Positions 44,616 through 54,312 of a stretch of DNA of 64,000 bases are shown piece by piece. The stretch lies in assembly GCF_000276805.1 (NCBI RefSeq), contig NZ_AKXQ01000005.1:171259-235258 (forward strand). Direction: 5' to 3'. Numbering within the stretch: the stretch's first letter is position 1; every line of letters starts with the position of its first letter. This DNA is from Moritella dasanensis ArB 0140. Lineage in GTDB: Bacteria > Pseudomonadota > Gammaproteobacteria > Enterobacterales > Moritellaceae. A program made the position numbers and the translations under genes. Below the pieces are notes generated by a model. The model was not told where the DNA came from. It was given only the letters and a program-made list of their open reading frames with translations, and made no database searches.

Positions 44616-47051
44616 TCATTTAATCTTTTCAAAAAAGGTCGTAATTGCTTGTGCTGCCAACGGTTTACTAAAATAGTACCCTTGCCCATATTCACAATTA
44701 TGTTGTTGCAAAAATGATAATTGAGATGGCGTTTCAATACCTTCAGCTACCACAGCTAAATTCATGTTGTGCGACATGGTCATAATAGTTTCAATTAAAA
44801 TATCATCGCGCGCATGACCAATCTCATTAATAAATGAACGGTCAATCTTAATTTTGTCTAAAGTGATACGCGATAAGTAACTTAAACTTGAGTAACCAGT
44901 GCCAAAATCATCCAAAGCAATTTTAATACCCATGGTTCTAAATTGAGCAATTTTATCTAGCGCATGATCACCACCATCAAGTAGCACGGATTCAGTGATC
45001 TCAAGGGTAAGTTGCTCTGGAGTCACACCATGTTGCGTTAACGCCTCTTCGATAACTTGAATAAGACCATTATCTTGTAGCTGTATTGGTGATAAATTAA
45101 CCGCAACTTCGTCGATCTCAATGCGATCATCGGCGCTCCATTGCGCTAATTGACGAATCGCTTCACATACAACCCATCGACCAATATTAATAATAAGACC
45201 TGTTTTCTCAGCTAATTCAATAAACTGTAATGGCTGCACTAACCCTAATGTTGGATGTTGCCAGCGTATAAGCGCTTCAGCTAACCCATACTTACCCGTT
45301 TTTAAATTAATAATAGGCTGATAATGTAAGCGTAATTCATCACGAGAAATTGCCTGACGCAGTTCAACTTCCAATTCAAACAGTTCATGCCCAGCAGTTT
45401 CCATTTCAGGCTTGAAATAACTAATCTGATAAGTCTGATTATCACCGGTTTTTTCAACAGCGAGGTCAGCAAAATGCATCAATTTACTGCCATCTTTAAT
45501 CTTACATTCTTGGCTAATGACCACACCGCAACGCGCCTGACAGGCATGAGTGATCTCACCGATTTGAATAGGCTTACAAATCGAGTCCAAAATATAATGG
45601 ATTCTATTTTCTAATAACCCCCGCTTACTATAAGGTAAAATCAACACAAACTCATCACCACACCAACGACTCACTTCTTCATATTCTCGGCATAATACGG
45701 TCAATCTATTGGCTATTTCAATTAATATCGCATCACCAATCTCATGCCCAAATCTATCATTTAATACCCCAAAATTATCGAGATCAATCAATACTAACGC
45801 AAAAGGTGAATGATCCTGAGATAAGCGATTTTCAATACTCGCGAGTAATGAATAACGATTAGGCAATTGGGTCAATTGATCAAGATAAACTAACTTTTTT
45901 AATTCTTGTTGTTGTTTTTTTTGTTCTGCAATAACCAAATTAAAATGCTCTGACAAATCCGATAATTCATTATCATATCGAGATTTATTTACATTAACGG
46001 ATTCTGACTTTACTGTGTAACCATGCTCAAAATGCGCAGAGATAAAACCTTTAGCATTATCGAGCAACTGGTAAATTGGAGTGATAATTTTAACTCGTAA
46101 CCCCCAGAACATCACTGTACTTAACGTGATGAAGCTAAATAATAAGGTTAATATGTTCTGTTCTAACTTCGCATAAGCATTCGCATAAGCACTGTTTAAT
46201 GGCAGTGCAATAATTACCGATGCATTTGCAGTGCCTTGCTCTGAGAACATAGGTTTATAAGCGACTAAATAAGGAATGTCGTCCACCGATGTCATTTCAT
46301 AAACCCCTTGCTCTTCAGGCAATGCTTCAGTCATGATAAGTGCTAAATTTTCTTTCGCTTTGGCAACACCATAATGCGAGGCAATAACCCCTGCATCACC
46401 ATCGACAATAAAAGCGGCACCATCTTTCGGAAAAAAATCATCGGTTAATTGCCGACTCCACCATTCAAGCGATATAACCGCGACGGCAGCAGCAATAATA
46501 CGATTATCATTACCATAAACAGGAACTGAAAAGTTCATCGAAGCCAGATCAGTCGCTCTATCATGTTGAAATCTGCCCATTGAAAATACTCCATTTTCAA
46601 TGGTATTGCGAAAATAAGCTCGGTCCACTACATTTACGGCTTGCTGTAGTGGCAGCGCATTACAAAGCAAATCGCCATTGGCCATTGGTACACCGATATT
46701 AGTAAAAAGCGGATTCATTCGTTGTACACGCGCAACAAAAATAGAGCAGTCAGGATCTTCAGGATGACGGAGAGCACTTTCTTGCGCTAATTGAAATAAT
46801 ATGGATTTGGTATACTGAATCTTATTCTGTTGCTGCTTAATCACTTTTTCTGCAAATTGGAATGCTTCATTACGTATCTTTTGCTTTTCAGCACTAAAAT
46901 CATGCCAGGTATTATACGACATCAGTAATAATGCGGGGATCAATGCAATCGTTAAAATAATAACAAATCGAGATACCATAGGTCGGATTATCAGCAATGT
47001 ACTCACCCCTTGCTTAACAAAAATTACTGTAAGATCGTAATCGTTAAACAT
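44616..47051 (-). CDS. Membrane GGDEF-EAL protein, likely c-di-GMP phosphodiesterase
   Basis: An 811-residue inner-membrane protein. TM1 near residues 25-45, a ~250-residue periplasmic dCache-like sensor (DRAYFRNTIENGVFSMGRFQ), and TM2 near residue 305 lead to a HAMP-like linker, GGDEF and EAL domains. The GGDEF site is changed to CGDEF (SRWCGDEFVLIL), so cyclase activity is doubtful. The EAL domain keeps ALIRWQHP after the EAL motif, NLSPIQLQ, DDFGTGYSSLSYL and VAEGIET, so phosphodiesterase activity is expected. The start is uncertain: ATG 47051, an internal TTG with GGGTGAG upstream, or ATG 46979. Confidence 0.9.
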   Translation of the reverse strand: MFNDYDLTVIFVKQGVSTLLIIRPMVSRFVIILTIALIPALLLMSYNTWHDFSAEKQKIRNEAFQFAEKVIKQQQNKIQYTKSILFQLAQESALRHPEDPDCSIFVARVQRMNPLFTNIGVPMANGDLLCNALPLQQAVNVVDRAYFRNTIENGVFSMGRFQHDRATDLASMNFSVPVYGNDNRIIAAAVAVISLEWWSRQLTDDFFPKDGAAFIVDGDAGVIASHYGVAKAKENLALIMTEALPEEQGVYEMTSVDDIPYLVAYKPMFSEQGTANASVIIALPLNSAYANAYAKLEQNILTLLFSFITLSTVMFWGLRVKIITPIYQLLDNAKGFISAHFEHGYTVKSESVNVNKSRYDNELSDLSEHFNLVIAEQKKQQQELKKLVYLDQLTQLPNRYSLLASIENRLSQDHSPFALVLIDLDNFGVLNDRFGHEIGDAILIEIANRLTVLCREYEEVSRWCGDEFVLILPYSKRGLLENRIHYILDSICKPIQIGEITHACQARCGVVISQECKIKDGSKLMHFADLAVEKTGDNQTYQISYFKPEMETAGHELFELEVELRQAISRDELRLHYQPIINLKTGKYGLAEALIRWQHPTLGLVQPLQFIELAEKTGLIINIGRWVVCEAIRQLAQWSADDRIEIDEVAVNLSPIQLQDNGLIQVIEEALTQHGVTPEQLTLEITESVLLDGGDHALDKIAQFRTMGIKIALDDFGTGYSSLSYLSRITLDKIKIDRSFINEIGHARDDILIETIMTMSHNMNLAVVAEGIETPSQLSFLQQHNCEYGQGYYFSKPLAAQAITTFFEKIK

Positions 47052-47190
47052 AAATTAATTTATAACTATATAGGGTTACAGTTTACCGATAGCCAAGAGG
47101 TATGTGAATATCAATAACTTATTTAACAGCTAATTAATCACATTAATGATACTTAATAAGAATTAAAGAAGGTTAACAAGCGTAATCATA

Positions 47191-47307
47191 TTATTTTTTA
47201 ACAAGCTTAGTTGAATGGCGAGCGTAACTCACGATACTGTTAACAAAGAACAAGCACGGCATAATCATAATAAAAACAGCTAGTAGTGCATAATAATAGA
47301 AAGCCAT
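47191..47307 (-). CDS. Single-span small membrane protein, 38 aa
   Basis: MAFYYYALLAVFIMIMPCLF then a short basic tail ending in KLVKK. ATG 47307 has GGGA about 6 nt upstream. The frame extends to 47376 but without a ribosome site. One membrane helix, N-out/C-in by the positive-inside rule. Family not recognised. Confidence 0.5.
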   Translation of the reverse strand: MAFYYYALLAVFIMIMPCLFFVNSIVSYARHSTKLVKK

Positions 47308-47517
47308 AAAATTCCCTTTTCCGTCAGTATTGAAAAATAATGTTAAATCTATTAACAAAATAAATACTACCAACAATTGGTTAGTTTTATAGTGTTAGTT
47401 CGGAAATCACGATTATTAAACTGGTTTTTGCGGGATAAATCACCTTTCATCATGTGGTGCCATGATAGTACTCATAACACCACTTATTAGCCATTACCTA
47501 TTCTTTTACATATTATT

Positions 47518-50034
47518 TTACATAGTCCTTCTAATTAACGTCACACTCGACATATTCAACAAACGCCAACAGCTCAGTAAACCAATCAGACCAACAAAAC
47601 TCGCGCCAGCACCGATACCTAATAACCAATATTGAAAGTGGAACGAACCAGGCATATCAAAGATACGACTTTGTAAAATATACACCCCCAGCTCCATGGC
47701 AATACTTGCCATTAACCCAGCGAGCGCACCCAAGGCGACAAATTCAAATAACACACTATTACGCAGTAAGCGTCCACTCGCGCCTAATGTCCTTAAAATG
47801 GCGAGCTCGCGTTCACGCTCCTCCATACTGGCTTGCACTTGAGCCACTAATACCAAACTGCCAGCAAGCACCACCAGCAACAGAATAAATTCAATCGCGA
47901 TAGAAACTTGCCCTATCACACTCCTTAGTTGGGTAATAATTGCATCAACATCGATCAAGGTAATAGTCGGATACTGCGTTAAGAAATCTTGCAATGCATC
48001 GGTGGCGTCATCCGGTACATATAACGATGAAATATAGGTCGCAGGGAAATCAGCCAGCACATGTTGGTTAAAGATCATGTAAAAGTTAGGTTGCAATGTT
48101 TGCCAATTGACCTTACGGATACTGCTCACCATCACCAACACTTCTTCACTGCCCAGCTGGAATGTTAAGTTATCGCCAATTTCGACAGCTAACTTATCCG
48201 CTAAGGTCGATTCAATCGATACCAGCGCACGGGTATCTTCAGGCTGCCACCAGCTGCCAGCGATTAAGCTGTTTTCATAAGGCAAGCCATCACGCCAAGT
48301 CATGTTTAGCTCTCGCCCTACTCCACGACGGCCATTATCAGCCGATTTGGTTTCTTCCTTACTCACGCGCTTAGTCACTTGGTCATTATTAATTTTGGTT
48401 AATCGACCACGTACCACAGGAAACAGGCCACTGGATTCAATGCCTAACGAATCAACAAAATTGTTCACAGGCTCAACTTGAGTGGCTGTAATATTAACGA
48501 GAAATCGGTTAGCACTGTTATCCGGTAATTGTTGCTGCCAATCGTCAATCAAACCATTTTTCATTACTACGATAATCAACAGTAATTGAATGGCAATAGT
48601 AAAACTGATCAATTGCACCGCATTTTCATTAGCACGACGTTTTAAATTAGCGAGAGCCAAATGCCAAGATTTACCCGCTTTACTGCCCGCTGAACGCCCT
48701 GCAGACATAAACAAGCGACCAATCACTAACAACACTAATGCCACCAGCATGCCACCAATTAATAATGCTGCACTAAGCACTGCATCTTGGCTAAATAAAT
48801 ACAATAACGTGAAGATGGCTAATAACGAGGGTAGCGGACTCATTAACCGTGTGAACAAACTGCTCGCAGCGTTATTATCACGACCGCGTAGCAGCATCAT
48901 AGGCGAAGTCTGTACTAACTCTCTTAATGGCGTAATAGCAAATGCAAAGGCGCAAATAATACCAGTGACAATCGCGACTAAGAACGGATATGCCATGTTG
49001 CCTGTTGTCGAGGTATCAAGATAATCACGCATCGCGTACAAGCCGAGGTTTAATATTAGATACCCAACAACCAAGCCTAAACTAATACTTAATACACTTA
49101 ATAACGACCAATGTAGGCAATACAGTTTCGACACATAGCGTTTAGATGCGCCCATGGCTTTAAACACAGCAACAACGGATTGATGGCGCTGACTATAACG
49201 TCGACTTGCTACAGCAACCGCAACGGACGCTAAAACAATACCCAGCATACTGGCGAGTGATAGGTATTTATCGGCTTTGCTTAGGGCTCTCGCTAACGGA
49301 GAATTCTGTGATTTAATATCGTACCAACGCTGGTTATCACTTAACTGTGGTGTGAACCATTGCTCAAATGCAGTGATATTGTCGGCATCTCCGGCGAACA
49401 GATACTTATAACTTAATCGGCTACCGGGTTGGATCAATTCAGTCTTCTGTATGTCGTTATTATTAATAAACACCACAGGCCCCGAACTAAAGACACTAAA
49501 CGACGCATCCGGTATTTGCGTGATGAGCCCGGTGACTTTAAAGCGCATTACCCCCACTTCAATACTGTCACCCAGCGCTATCCCTAACTGTCTTAAACCT
49601 TTTGCCTCTAACCAAGCTTCACCTGATTTTGGCGAATTTGACGCGACGGCTTCACTGGCATCTAATGACGGACTCACCAATAACTCACCACGCAATGGAT
49701 AGGTATCCGATACCGCAGACAAGGCTGACAATGCCATTTTTTCATCCGTAAACACCATCGATGACATTTGGATCTGCTGGGCTTGGATTAATTCTAAACT
49801 GGTGGCTTTGGCTAATACCGTAGGGTCAATGACACTGCCGGTATCCAATACCCTGTCGGCAGCAATAAAAGTACTACTCTCCGCTGTTAATGCTTGTTTC
49901 ACACGGCTAGAAAAACCTGATAACGCAAATACCGCAGACACGGCTAGCACAATCGCCAATAAGATAATGGTTAGCTCGCCGCGCTTTAACTCGTGTTTTA
50001 ATAAACGCAGGGAATGTTTGTGCCAATAACTCAT
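47518..50034 (-). CDS. ybbP: ABC transporter permease YbbP (FtsX/MacB-like)
   Basis: An 838-residue permease with ~10 TM segments in two FtsX-like units and large periplasmic domains. The first TM follows LRLLKHELKRGELTIILLAI; later EERERELAILRTLGASGRLL is the coupling-helix motif of FtsX-type permeases, and a related block (RHQSVVAVFKAMGASKRYV) occurs in the first half. Length is similar to E. coli YbbP (804). Its ATG overlaps the ybbA stop (ATGA), so they form one unit. Role unknown; possibly lipid- or lipoprotein-related by analogy. Confidence 0.93.
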   Translation of the reverse strand: MSYWHKHSLRLLKHELKRGELTIILLAIVLAVSAVFALSGFSSRVKQALTAESSTFIAADRVLDTGSVIDPTVLAKATSLELIQAQQIQMSSMVFTDEKMALSALSAVSDTYPLRGELLVSPSLDASEAVASNSPKSGEAWLEAKGLRQLGIALGDSIEVGVMRFKVTGLITQIPDASFSVFSSGPVVFINNNDIQKTELIQPGSRLSYKYLFAGDADNITAFEQWFTPQLSDNQRWYDIKSQNSPLARALSKADKYLSLASMLGIVLASVAVAVASRRYSQRHQSVVAVFKAMGASKRYVSKLYCLHWSLLSVLSISLGLVVGYLILNLGLYAMRDYLDTSTTGNMAYPFLVAIVTGIICAFAFAITPLRELVQTSPMMLLRGRDNNAASSLFTRLMSPLPSLLAIFTLLYLFSQDAVLSAALLIGGMLVALVLLVIGRLFMSAGRSAGSKAGKSWHLALANLKRRANENAVQLISFTIAIQLLLIIVVMKNGLIDDWQQQLPDNSANRFLVNITATQVEPVNNFVDSLGIESSGLFPVVRGRLTKINNDQVTKRVSKEETKSADNGRRGVGRELNMTWRDGLPYENSLIAGSWWQPEDTRALVSIESTLADKLAVEIGDNLTFQLGSEEVLVMVSSIRKVNWQTLQPNFYMIFNQHVLADFPATYISSLYVPDDATDALQDFLTQYPTITLIDVDAIITQLRSVIGQVSIAIEFILLLVVLAGSLVLVAQVQASMEERERELAILRTLGASGRLLRNSVLFEFVALGALAGLMASIAMELGVYILQSRIFDMPGSFHFQYWLLGIGAGASFVGLIGLLSCWRLLNMSSVTLIRRTM

Positions 50035-50777
50035 AACGATGTACTCAGCGACGGTTTGATAACTAAAGGCTCTGTACCTAAAGGCTCGTCAGTGACAGTT
50101 TCTGTTAACTGGCCACTTTCCATGGTCACTTGGCGCTGACAACGCGCAGCTAATTTCGGATCATGTGTCACGAGAATCAACGTAGTGCCCTGCTGTTTGT
50201 TAATTTCAAACAACAAATCGGCAATGTGTGAGCCAGTTTTTGTGTCTAAGTTACCCGTCGGCTCATCGGCAAATAAAATATCTGGTTTAGAAATAAATGC
50301 ACGGGCAATAGCAACACGCTGTTGTTCGCCACCCGACAGCTGTGACGGAAAATGCTCAGCCCTGTCAGTTAAATCAACTTTGGCTAATAATTCCCGCGCC
50401 AGTTGCTCAGGGTTATCCATTTCGGCTAGCTCTGCCGGTAACATGATATTTTCCAACGCAGTTAAGCTATTGATTAACAAAAACTGCTGAAAAATAAAAC
50501 CGACGTGTCTCGCGCGAACCGCACTGCGCTGTTCTTCATTAAATTGGTGCAATGGCTTATTTTTTAGAAAAACTTCACCGCTCGAAGGTAAATCTAATCC
50601 CGCTATAATAGACAATAGGGTAGACTTACCTGAGCCAGACGCGCCAACAATCGCTAATGAATCACCAGCGATCACAGTTAAATCCATCGGATGTAAGATA
50701 TCGAGGGTTTTAGCATCTGTTTTAACTGATTTAGTTAAGGCACTTACTTTTAATATAACGTCGGAATTTAGCTTCAT
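50031..50777 (-). CDS. ybbA: ABC transporter ATPase YbbA (LolD/MacB-like)
   Basis: A 248-residue ATPase. Walker A GASGSGKSTLL, Q-loop VGFIFQQFLLI, signature LSGGEQQRVAIARAF, Walker B ILFADEPTGNLD and switch histidine VTHD are intact. Pairs with YbbP, with a 4-bp overlap. Its start codon at 50777 overlaps, on the other strand, the tesA start at 50776, so both promoters must lie within the opposite coding region. Confidence 0.95.
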   Translation of the reverse strand: MKLNSDVILKVSALTKSVKTDAKTLDILHPMDLTVIAGDSLAIVGASGSGKSTLLSIIAGLDLPSSGEVFLKNKPLHQFNEEQRSAVRARHVGFIFQQFLLINSLTALENIMLPAELAEMDNPEQLARELLAKVDLTDRAEHFPSQLSGGEQQRVAIARAFISKPDILFADEPTGNLDTKTGSHIADLLFEINKQQGTTLILVTHDPKLAARCQRQVTMESGQLTETVTDEPLGTEPLVIKPSLSTSL

Positions 50778-51411
50778 GTTTAAAAATGCCTTTAAAGTAT
50801 TATTATTGATGGTTATCTTGTTACCTGCAGCACATGCGACAGCTAACCATAAAATTTTGTTATTGGGTGATAGCCTCAGCGCCAGTTATGGTATGACACA
50901 AAATGAAGGCTGGGTAACCCTGCTTAATCAACAGTTATCAAAGCAAAACGCGCCGTATAACATTATCAATGCCAGTATCAGTGGTGAGACTACCGCTGGC
51001 GGCTTATCTCGTTTACCGGGTATTTTGGCTAAGCAATCAATTAATGCGCTAATTATCGAACTTGGTGGTAATGACGGTTTACGTGGTTTTCCCCCTAAGC
51101 TCATCAAAAGTAACTTAACGAAAATGGTGGATTTAGCCCACGCGCAGAATATTCCCGTGTATGTGATGAATATTCGTATTCCACCTAATTATGGCCCACG
51201 CTACAGCAAAATGTTTACCGATGTATTTGCTCAAGTTGGCAGTGAAAAAGACATTACCGTGTTGCCATTTTTTATGGAGCAGATCGCTGTAGATCCAAGC
51301 CTGATGCAAAATGACGGTATTCACCCGAACCGCTCAGCACAACCTAAGATTGTCGATATCATGTCAAAACAGTTGGCAAGTATTTACAGTGAGCAACTGA
51401 GTCAGCAGTAA
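50776..51411 (+). CDS. tesA: Multifunctional thioesterase/lysophospholipase TesA
   Basis: A 211-residue periplasmic SGNH hydrolase. Signal peptide: FKVLLLMVILLPAAHATA. SGNH blocks: LLLGDSLSASYGM (Ser), ASISGETTAGG (Gly), IIELGGNDGLRG (Asn) and DGIHPNRSAQP (Asp, His). In E. coli it hydrolyses acyl-CoAs, lysophospholipids and some esters, and sits beside ybbA-ybbP as here. GGAA lies 9 nt before the ATG, inside ybbA. Confidence 0.96.
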   Translation: MFKNAFKVLLLMVILLPAAHATANHKILLLGDSLSASYGMTQNEGWVTLLNQQLSKQNAPYNIINASISGETTAGGLSRLPGILAKQSINALIIELGGNDGLRGFPPKLIKSNLTKMVDLAHAQNIPVYVMNIRIPPNYGPRYSKMFTDVFAQVGSEKDITVLPFFMEQIAVDPSLMQNDGIHPNRSAQPKIVDIMSKQLASIYSEQLSQQ

Positions 51412-51431
51412 TGTTGGCACGTCATAGCGAC

Positions 51432-51477
51432 TAACTAATTGCGTAACTAATACCCTAACTAACGCCCTAACGAATAG
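51432..51477. repeat. 12-bp tandem repeat, about four units
   Basis: TAACTAATTGCG, TAACTAATACCC, TAACTAACGCCC and TAACGAATAG follow directly, 20 nt past the tesA stop. It has the same 12-bp period as the array at 33895-33954 but a different sequence. Confidence 0.75.
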
Positions 51478-51578
51478 CAGAGAATGTCACGCAACTGGAT
51501 AAGATAAACCAGTTTATCTGGTGCTGTCAGGATAGGTTTCACAAATATGGGTAAAGTATTGTCAGGACGCTTTATTTA

Positions 51579-51617
51579 CTCATCCGCTATTAATATTGAG
51601 TATGAATAACGGATGAG
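51579..51617. terminator. Hairpin between convergent tesA and polB
   Basis: CTCATCCGCTATT pairs with AATAACGGATGAG (one mismatch) around a 13-nt loop, between the two convergent genes. A shorter GATAAACCAGTTTATC palindrome lies near 51504-51519. Neither is followed by a clear T-run. Confidence 0.5.
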
Positions 51618-51663
51618 AAAGCATGGTTGGAATTAAACATGGCTAGGGTTAACGTGATTAGGC

Positions 51664-54174
51664 TTAAAACAGCCCCATTTGTTGATCGGTTATCAAATCA
51701 AAGCTCAAGCCAATAAATGGCAAGATACCATCAGCAATGGGTTTAATTTGTTTTTCAATATAGTGCTCAAAATCCAATACTGAATGTTGATGCTCGACCG
51801 CTTCAGGGCCATTCAATGTGAGCACATAACTGATCCACGCTTTGTGTTGATAACGTAACGGCTGGCCTAATTGACGGTTTTTTTCATCCGCTGCGCGCGC
51901 TGCTTTTACATGGGGCGGCACGTTTTTCACATATAACGCTAATTCTTGGCGCAAACGCTTACGGTAAACCAGCTTATCATTAAATTCTCCCGCTAAGGTT
52001 TTCTCCACTATTTCCAGCACATAATCTTCTACCGCGATGTTATGGAAGACTCTATGGTATAATTCCTTCTGGAACATCTTCGCCAGATCAGTCCAATCGG
52101 TACGCACCGTTTCTAGCCCTTTAAAGATCAGTTTTTCACCGTCTTTAGTATGCACTAAACCGGCATAACGCTTCTTACTGCCTTTATCCAAACCACGGAT
52201 CGTGGGCATTAAAAACTTGTGATAATGCACTTCGTATTCAATATCTAAGAAACAATCAATGTCGTAATCTTCACGCAGGTGACGCTGCCATTGCTCGTTG
52301 ATGTATGCCGACAGTTCCGCGCCCATACGATCGGCTTGTAAGCCGCGATCAGCTGACGTTCCAGTGTAACCAGCGGTAAATTTAGATTCATCAAGTAATA
52401 CAAAGGTGGAATCGGTATCTCCGTAGATCACCTTATAACCTTTGGCTTCGAGCCAGCCAGCGGTAGTCTGCATGATCTCTTGACCGCGCATGGTAATTGA
52501 CGACGCTAAACGGGTATCATAAAAACGACAACCGCCAGATCCTAACACCCCATAAAACGAGTTCATTAAGATCTTAATCGCTTGCGAACGCGCGGCATCT
52601 TTATCTAGTTTAGCTTGATCGCGCTGCGACCAAAGTTCGGTAATAATATCAGGCAGGTAATGTTTGTCCCGATCAAACAAGCCACCACGGAACCCAGGGA
52701 TCGCCTCTGTCGGGTTCTGTACACCTTCTAATAATCCCACAGGATCAATTTTAAAGGTGCGAATAATCGACGGATACAGACTTTTAAAATCCAGTACGAT
52801 AACGTGATCGTACAAACCAGGGAATGAGTCCATCACATAACCACCGGGACTGGCCATTACCCCACTCTCACGTAGGTTTGGCGCGATATAACCAGCGCGA
52901 TGTAATTTAGGCAGATAAACATTGGTAAACGCCAGTACCGAGCCACCGTTACGATCTAATTCCAATCCGGTTAACTGCGAGCGTAATAACAAGAAATCCA
53001 ACAACCGCGTTTTAACAAAGATATCCCACACTAATACGCAATCTTGCAGATTGTACTTCGCTAGTTTGAGCTTATTAAAATGAAAATCGTGGTTGATCTG
53101 TTCCATGCGGTTATCGACATCGTCAGTCTCTTTACCGACACCGAGGATCGCTTGCGCGACATTTTCGAGACTGAAACTGGGGAAGCTATAGGTCGCTGTT
53201 TTTAGACTATCGATGCCATCAATCACCACCCGACCATGCAAAGTCAAAAAACCTTGCTGTTGCGGGGTGCGGCCATCACGCCAATGCAAGTTTTGACCAC
53301 CACGACCCAATGCTAGCTTAATATTATGAAAGGTAGCGCGTACAGCCAATAGACGGAAATCAAAATTAATCACGTTCCAACCAATAAAGACGTCGGGATC
53401 GTAACTGATCACAAAGGCTTGCAGTGCTTGTAATAGACTTTTCTCGTCAGCCACCCAATAGATTAACTGCTCACTTTCGGGCGCTTGCAATACGTTTTTA
53501 TCAGTTTTTTCTTGTGCCTGTGCTCGATCTTTATCAGCGAGTGCTTGTGCTAAGTCTTTATCAAGCTGCTCGCCAATCATGTATACCCGTTTAAAGGGTT
53601 TACCATCGGGGCAATAGGCAGGGCTTAATGAATACAAACCAATAGAGTACAGTTCACCGTGTTCTGAGCATTCGATATCCAGTGAGATCTGTTTAATTTT
53701 ATCCACTAAGTTGTCAGGCAGCTCTGCAGGTTTAAGCTGGGCTTGTTGAAACTCCACATACCCTTTACGTTGCACTGGCGTTCCGGTGAACTCGACAGCC
53801 CCTTTTACAAAACGCTCCATTAAGTAACGTTCAGCTGGGCGAATGTCGGCTTCTAAGACCGTCACCAGCTTACGTCTTAATAATTCTTGGGCGCGATGAT
53901 AGTCATGCGAGGTTTGGAAATAAAAGGCGCTCATCAATTCTAAATCAAAACTGCGCATTTTCAGATCTTTATAATTAAAGCGCGGATTTAATTCACTTAA
54001 ACAGGCTAATGCCGTGGTCAGTTGGTCTTGAGGAATGAACATAACCAGCGGCTGGGTTGCCGGGATCAACTTAACCGCACCCATCTCAGATGCTAACCAG
54101 CAGCTTAATTCATTGTTACCATTGCGATCACGGCTATGGCGCGATAATAAAAAACCCAGATATGTAGCAGACAA
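51664..54174 (-). CDS. polB: DNA polymerase II
   Basis: An 836-residue family B polymerase (E. coli 783), SOS-inducible and used for bypass and restart. Exonuclease sites: SLDIECSEHGELYSIGLY, FIGWNVINFDFRLL and KYNLQDCVLVWDIF. Polymerase motifs: DFKSLYPSIIRTFKIDP (A), KILMNSFYGVLGS (B) and YGDTDSTFVL (C), then RGLDKGSKKRYAG. A charged insert rich in Asp, Lys and Gln (~residues 215-245) explains part of the extra length. The start is TTG at 54174, aligning SATYLGFLLSRH with the E. coli N-terminus; its ribosome site is weak. A LexA-like box lies upstream. Confidence 0.96.
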   Translation of the reverse strand: MSATYLGFLLSRHSRDRNGNNELSCWLASEMGAVKLIPATQPLVMFIPQDQLTTALACLSELNPRFNYKDLKMRSFDLELMSAFYFQTSHDYHRAQELLRRKLVTVLEADIRPAERYLMERFVKGAVEFTGTPVQRKGYVEFQQAQLKPAELPDNLVDKIKQISLDIECSEHGELYSIGLYSLSPAYCPDGKPFKRVYMIGEQLDKDLAQALADKDRAQAQEKTDKNVLQAPESEQLIYWVADEKSLLQALQAFVISYDPDVFIGWNVINFDFRLLAVRATFHNIKLALGRGGQNLHWRDGRTPQQQGFLTLHGRVVIDGIDSLKTATYSFPSFSLENVAQAILGVGKETDDVDNRMEQINHDFHFNKLKLAKYNLQDCVLVWDIFVKTRLLDFLLLRSQLTGLELDRNGGSVLAFTNVYLPKLHRAGYIAPNLRESGVMASPGGYVMDSFPGLYDHVIVLDFKSLYPSIIRTFKIDPVGLLEGVQNPTEAIPGFRGGLFDRDKHYLPDIITELWSQRDQAKLDKDAARSQAIKILMNSFYGVLGSGGCRFYDTRLASSITMRGQEIMQTTAGWLEAKGYKVIYGDTDSTFVLLDESKFTAGYTGTSADRGLQADRMGAELSAYINEQWQRHLREDYDIDCFLDIEYEVHYHKFLMPTIRGLDKGSKKRYAGLVHTKDGEKLIFKGLETVRTDWTDLAKMFQKELYHRVFHNIAVEDYVLEIVEKTLAGEFNDKLVYRKRLRQELALYVKNVPPHVKAARAADEKNRQLGQPLRYQHKAWISYVLTLNGPEAVEHQHSVLDFEHYIEKQIKPIADGILPFIGLSFDLITDQQMGLF

Positions 54175-54200
54175 AATTAACCAGAAAAAATAGTTTAAGA

Positions 54201-54216
54201 CTGGTTAAGTGTACAG
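54201..54216 (-). promoter_or_regulatory. LexA (SOS) box candidate before polB
   Basis: On the polB strand CTGTACACTTAACCAG matches the CTGT-N8-ACAG consensus with one mismatch (CCAG). It is 27-42 nt before the start. E. coli polB (dinA) is LexA-controlled, which supports the reading. Confidence 0.6.
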
Positions 54217-54312
54217 CATTTTTAGAAATGTGAAAATGGCTGTTACGAACTAGCAATACTATCCGTATTAAGCACTAATATTATATAACGACAAGATCAT
54301 ACTATCAGCACC

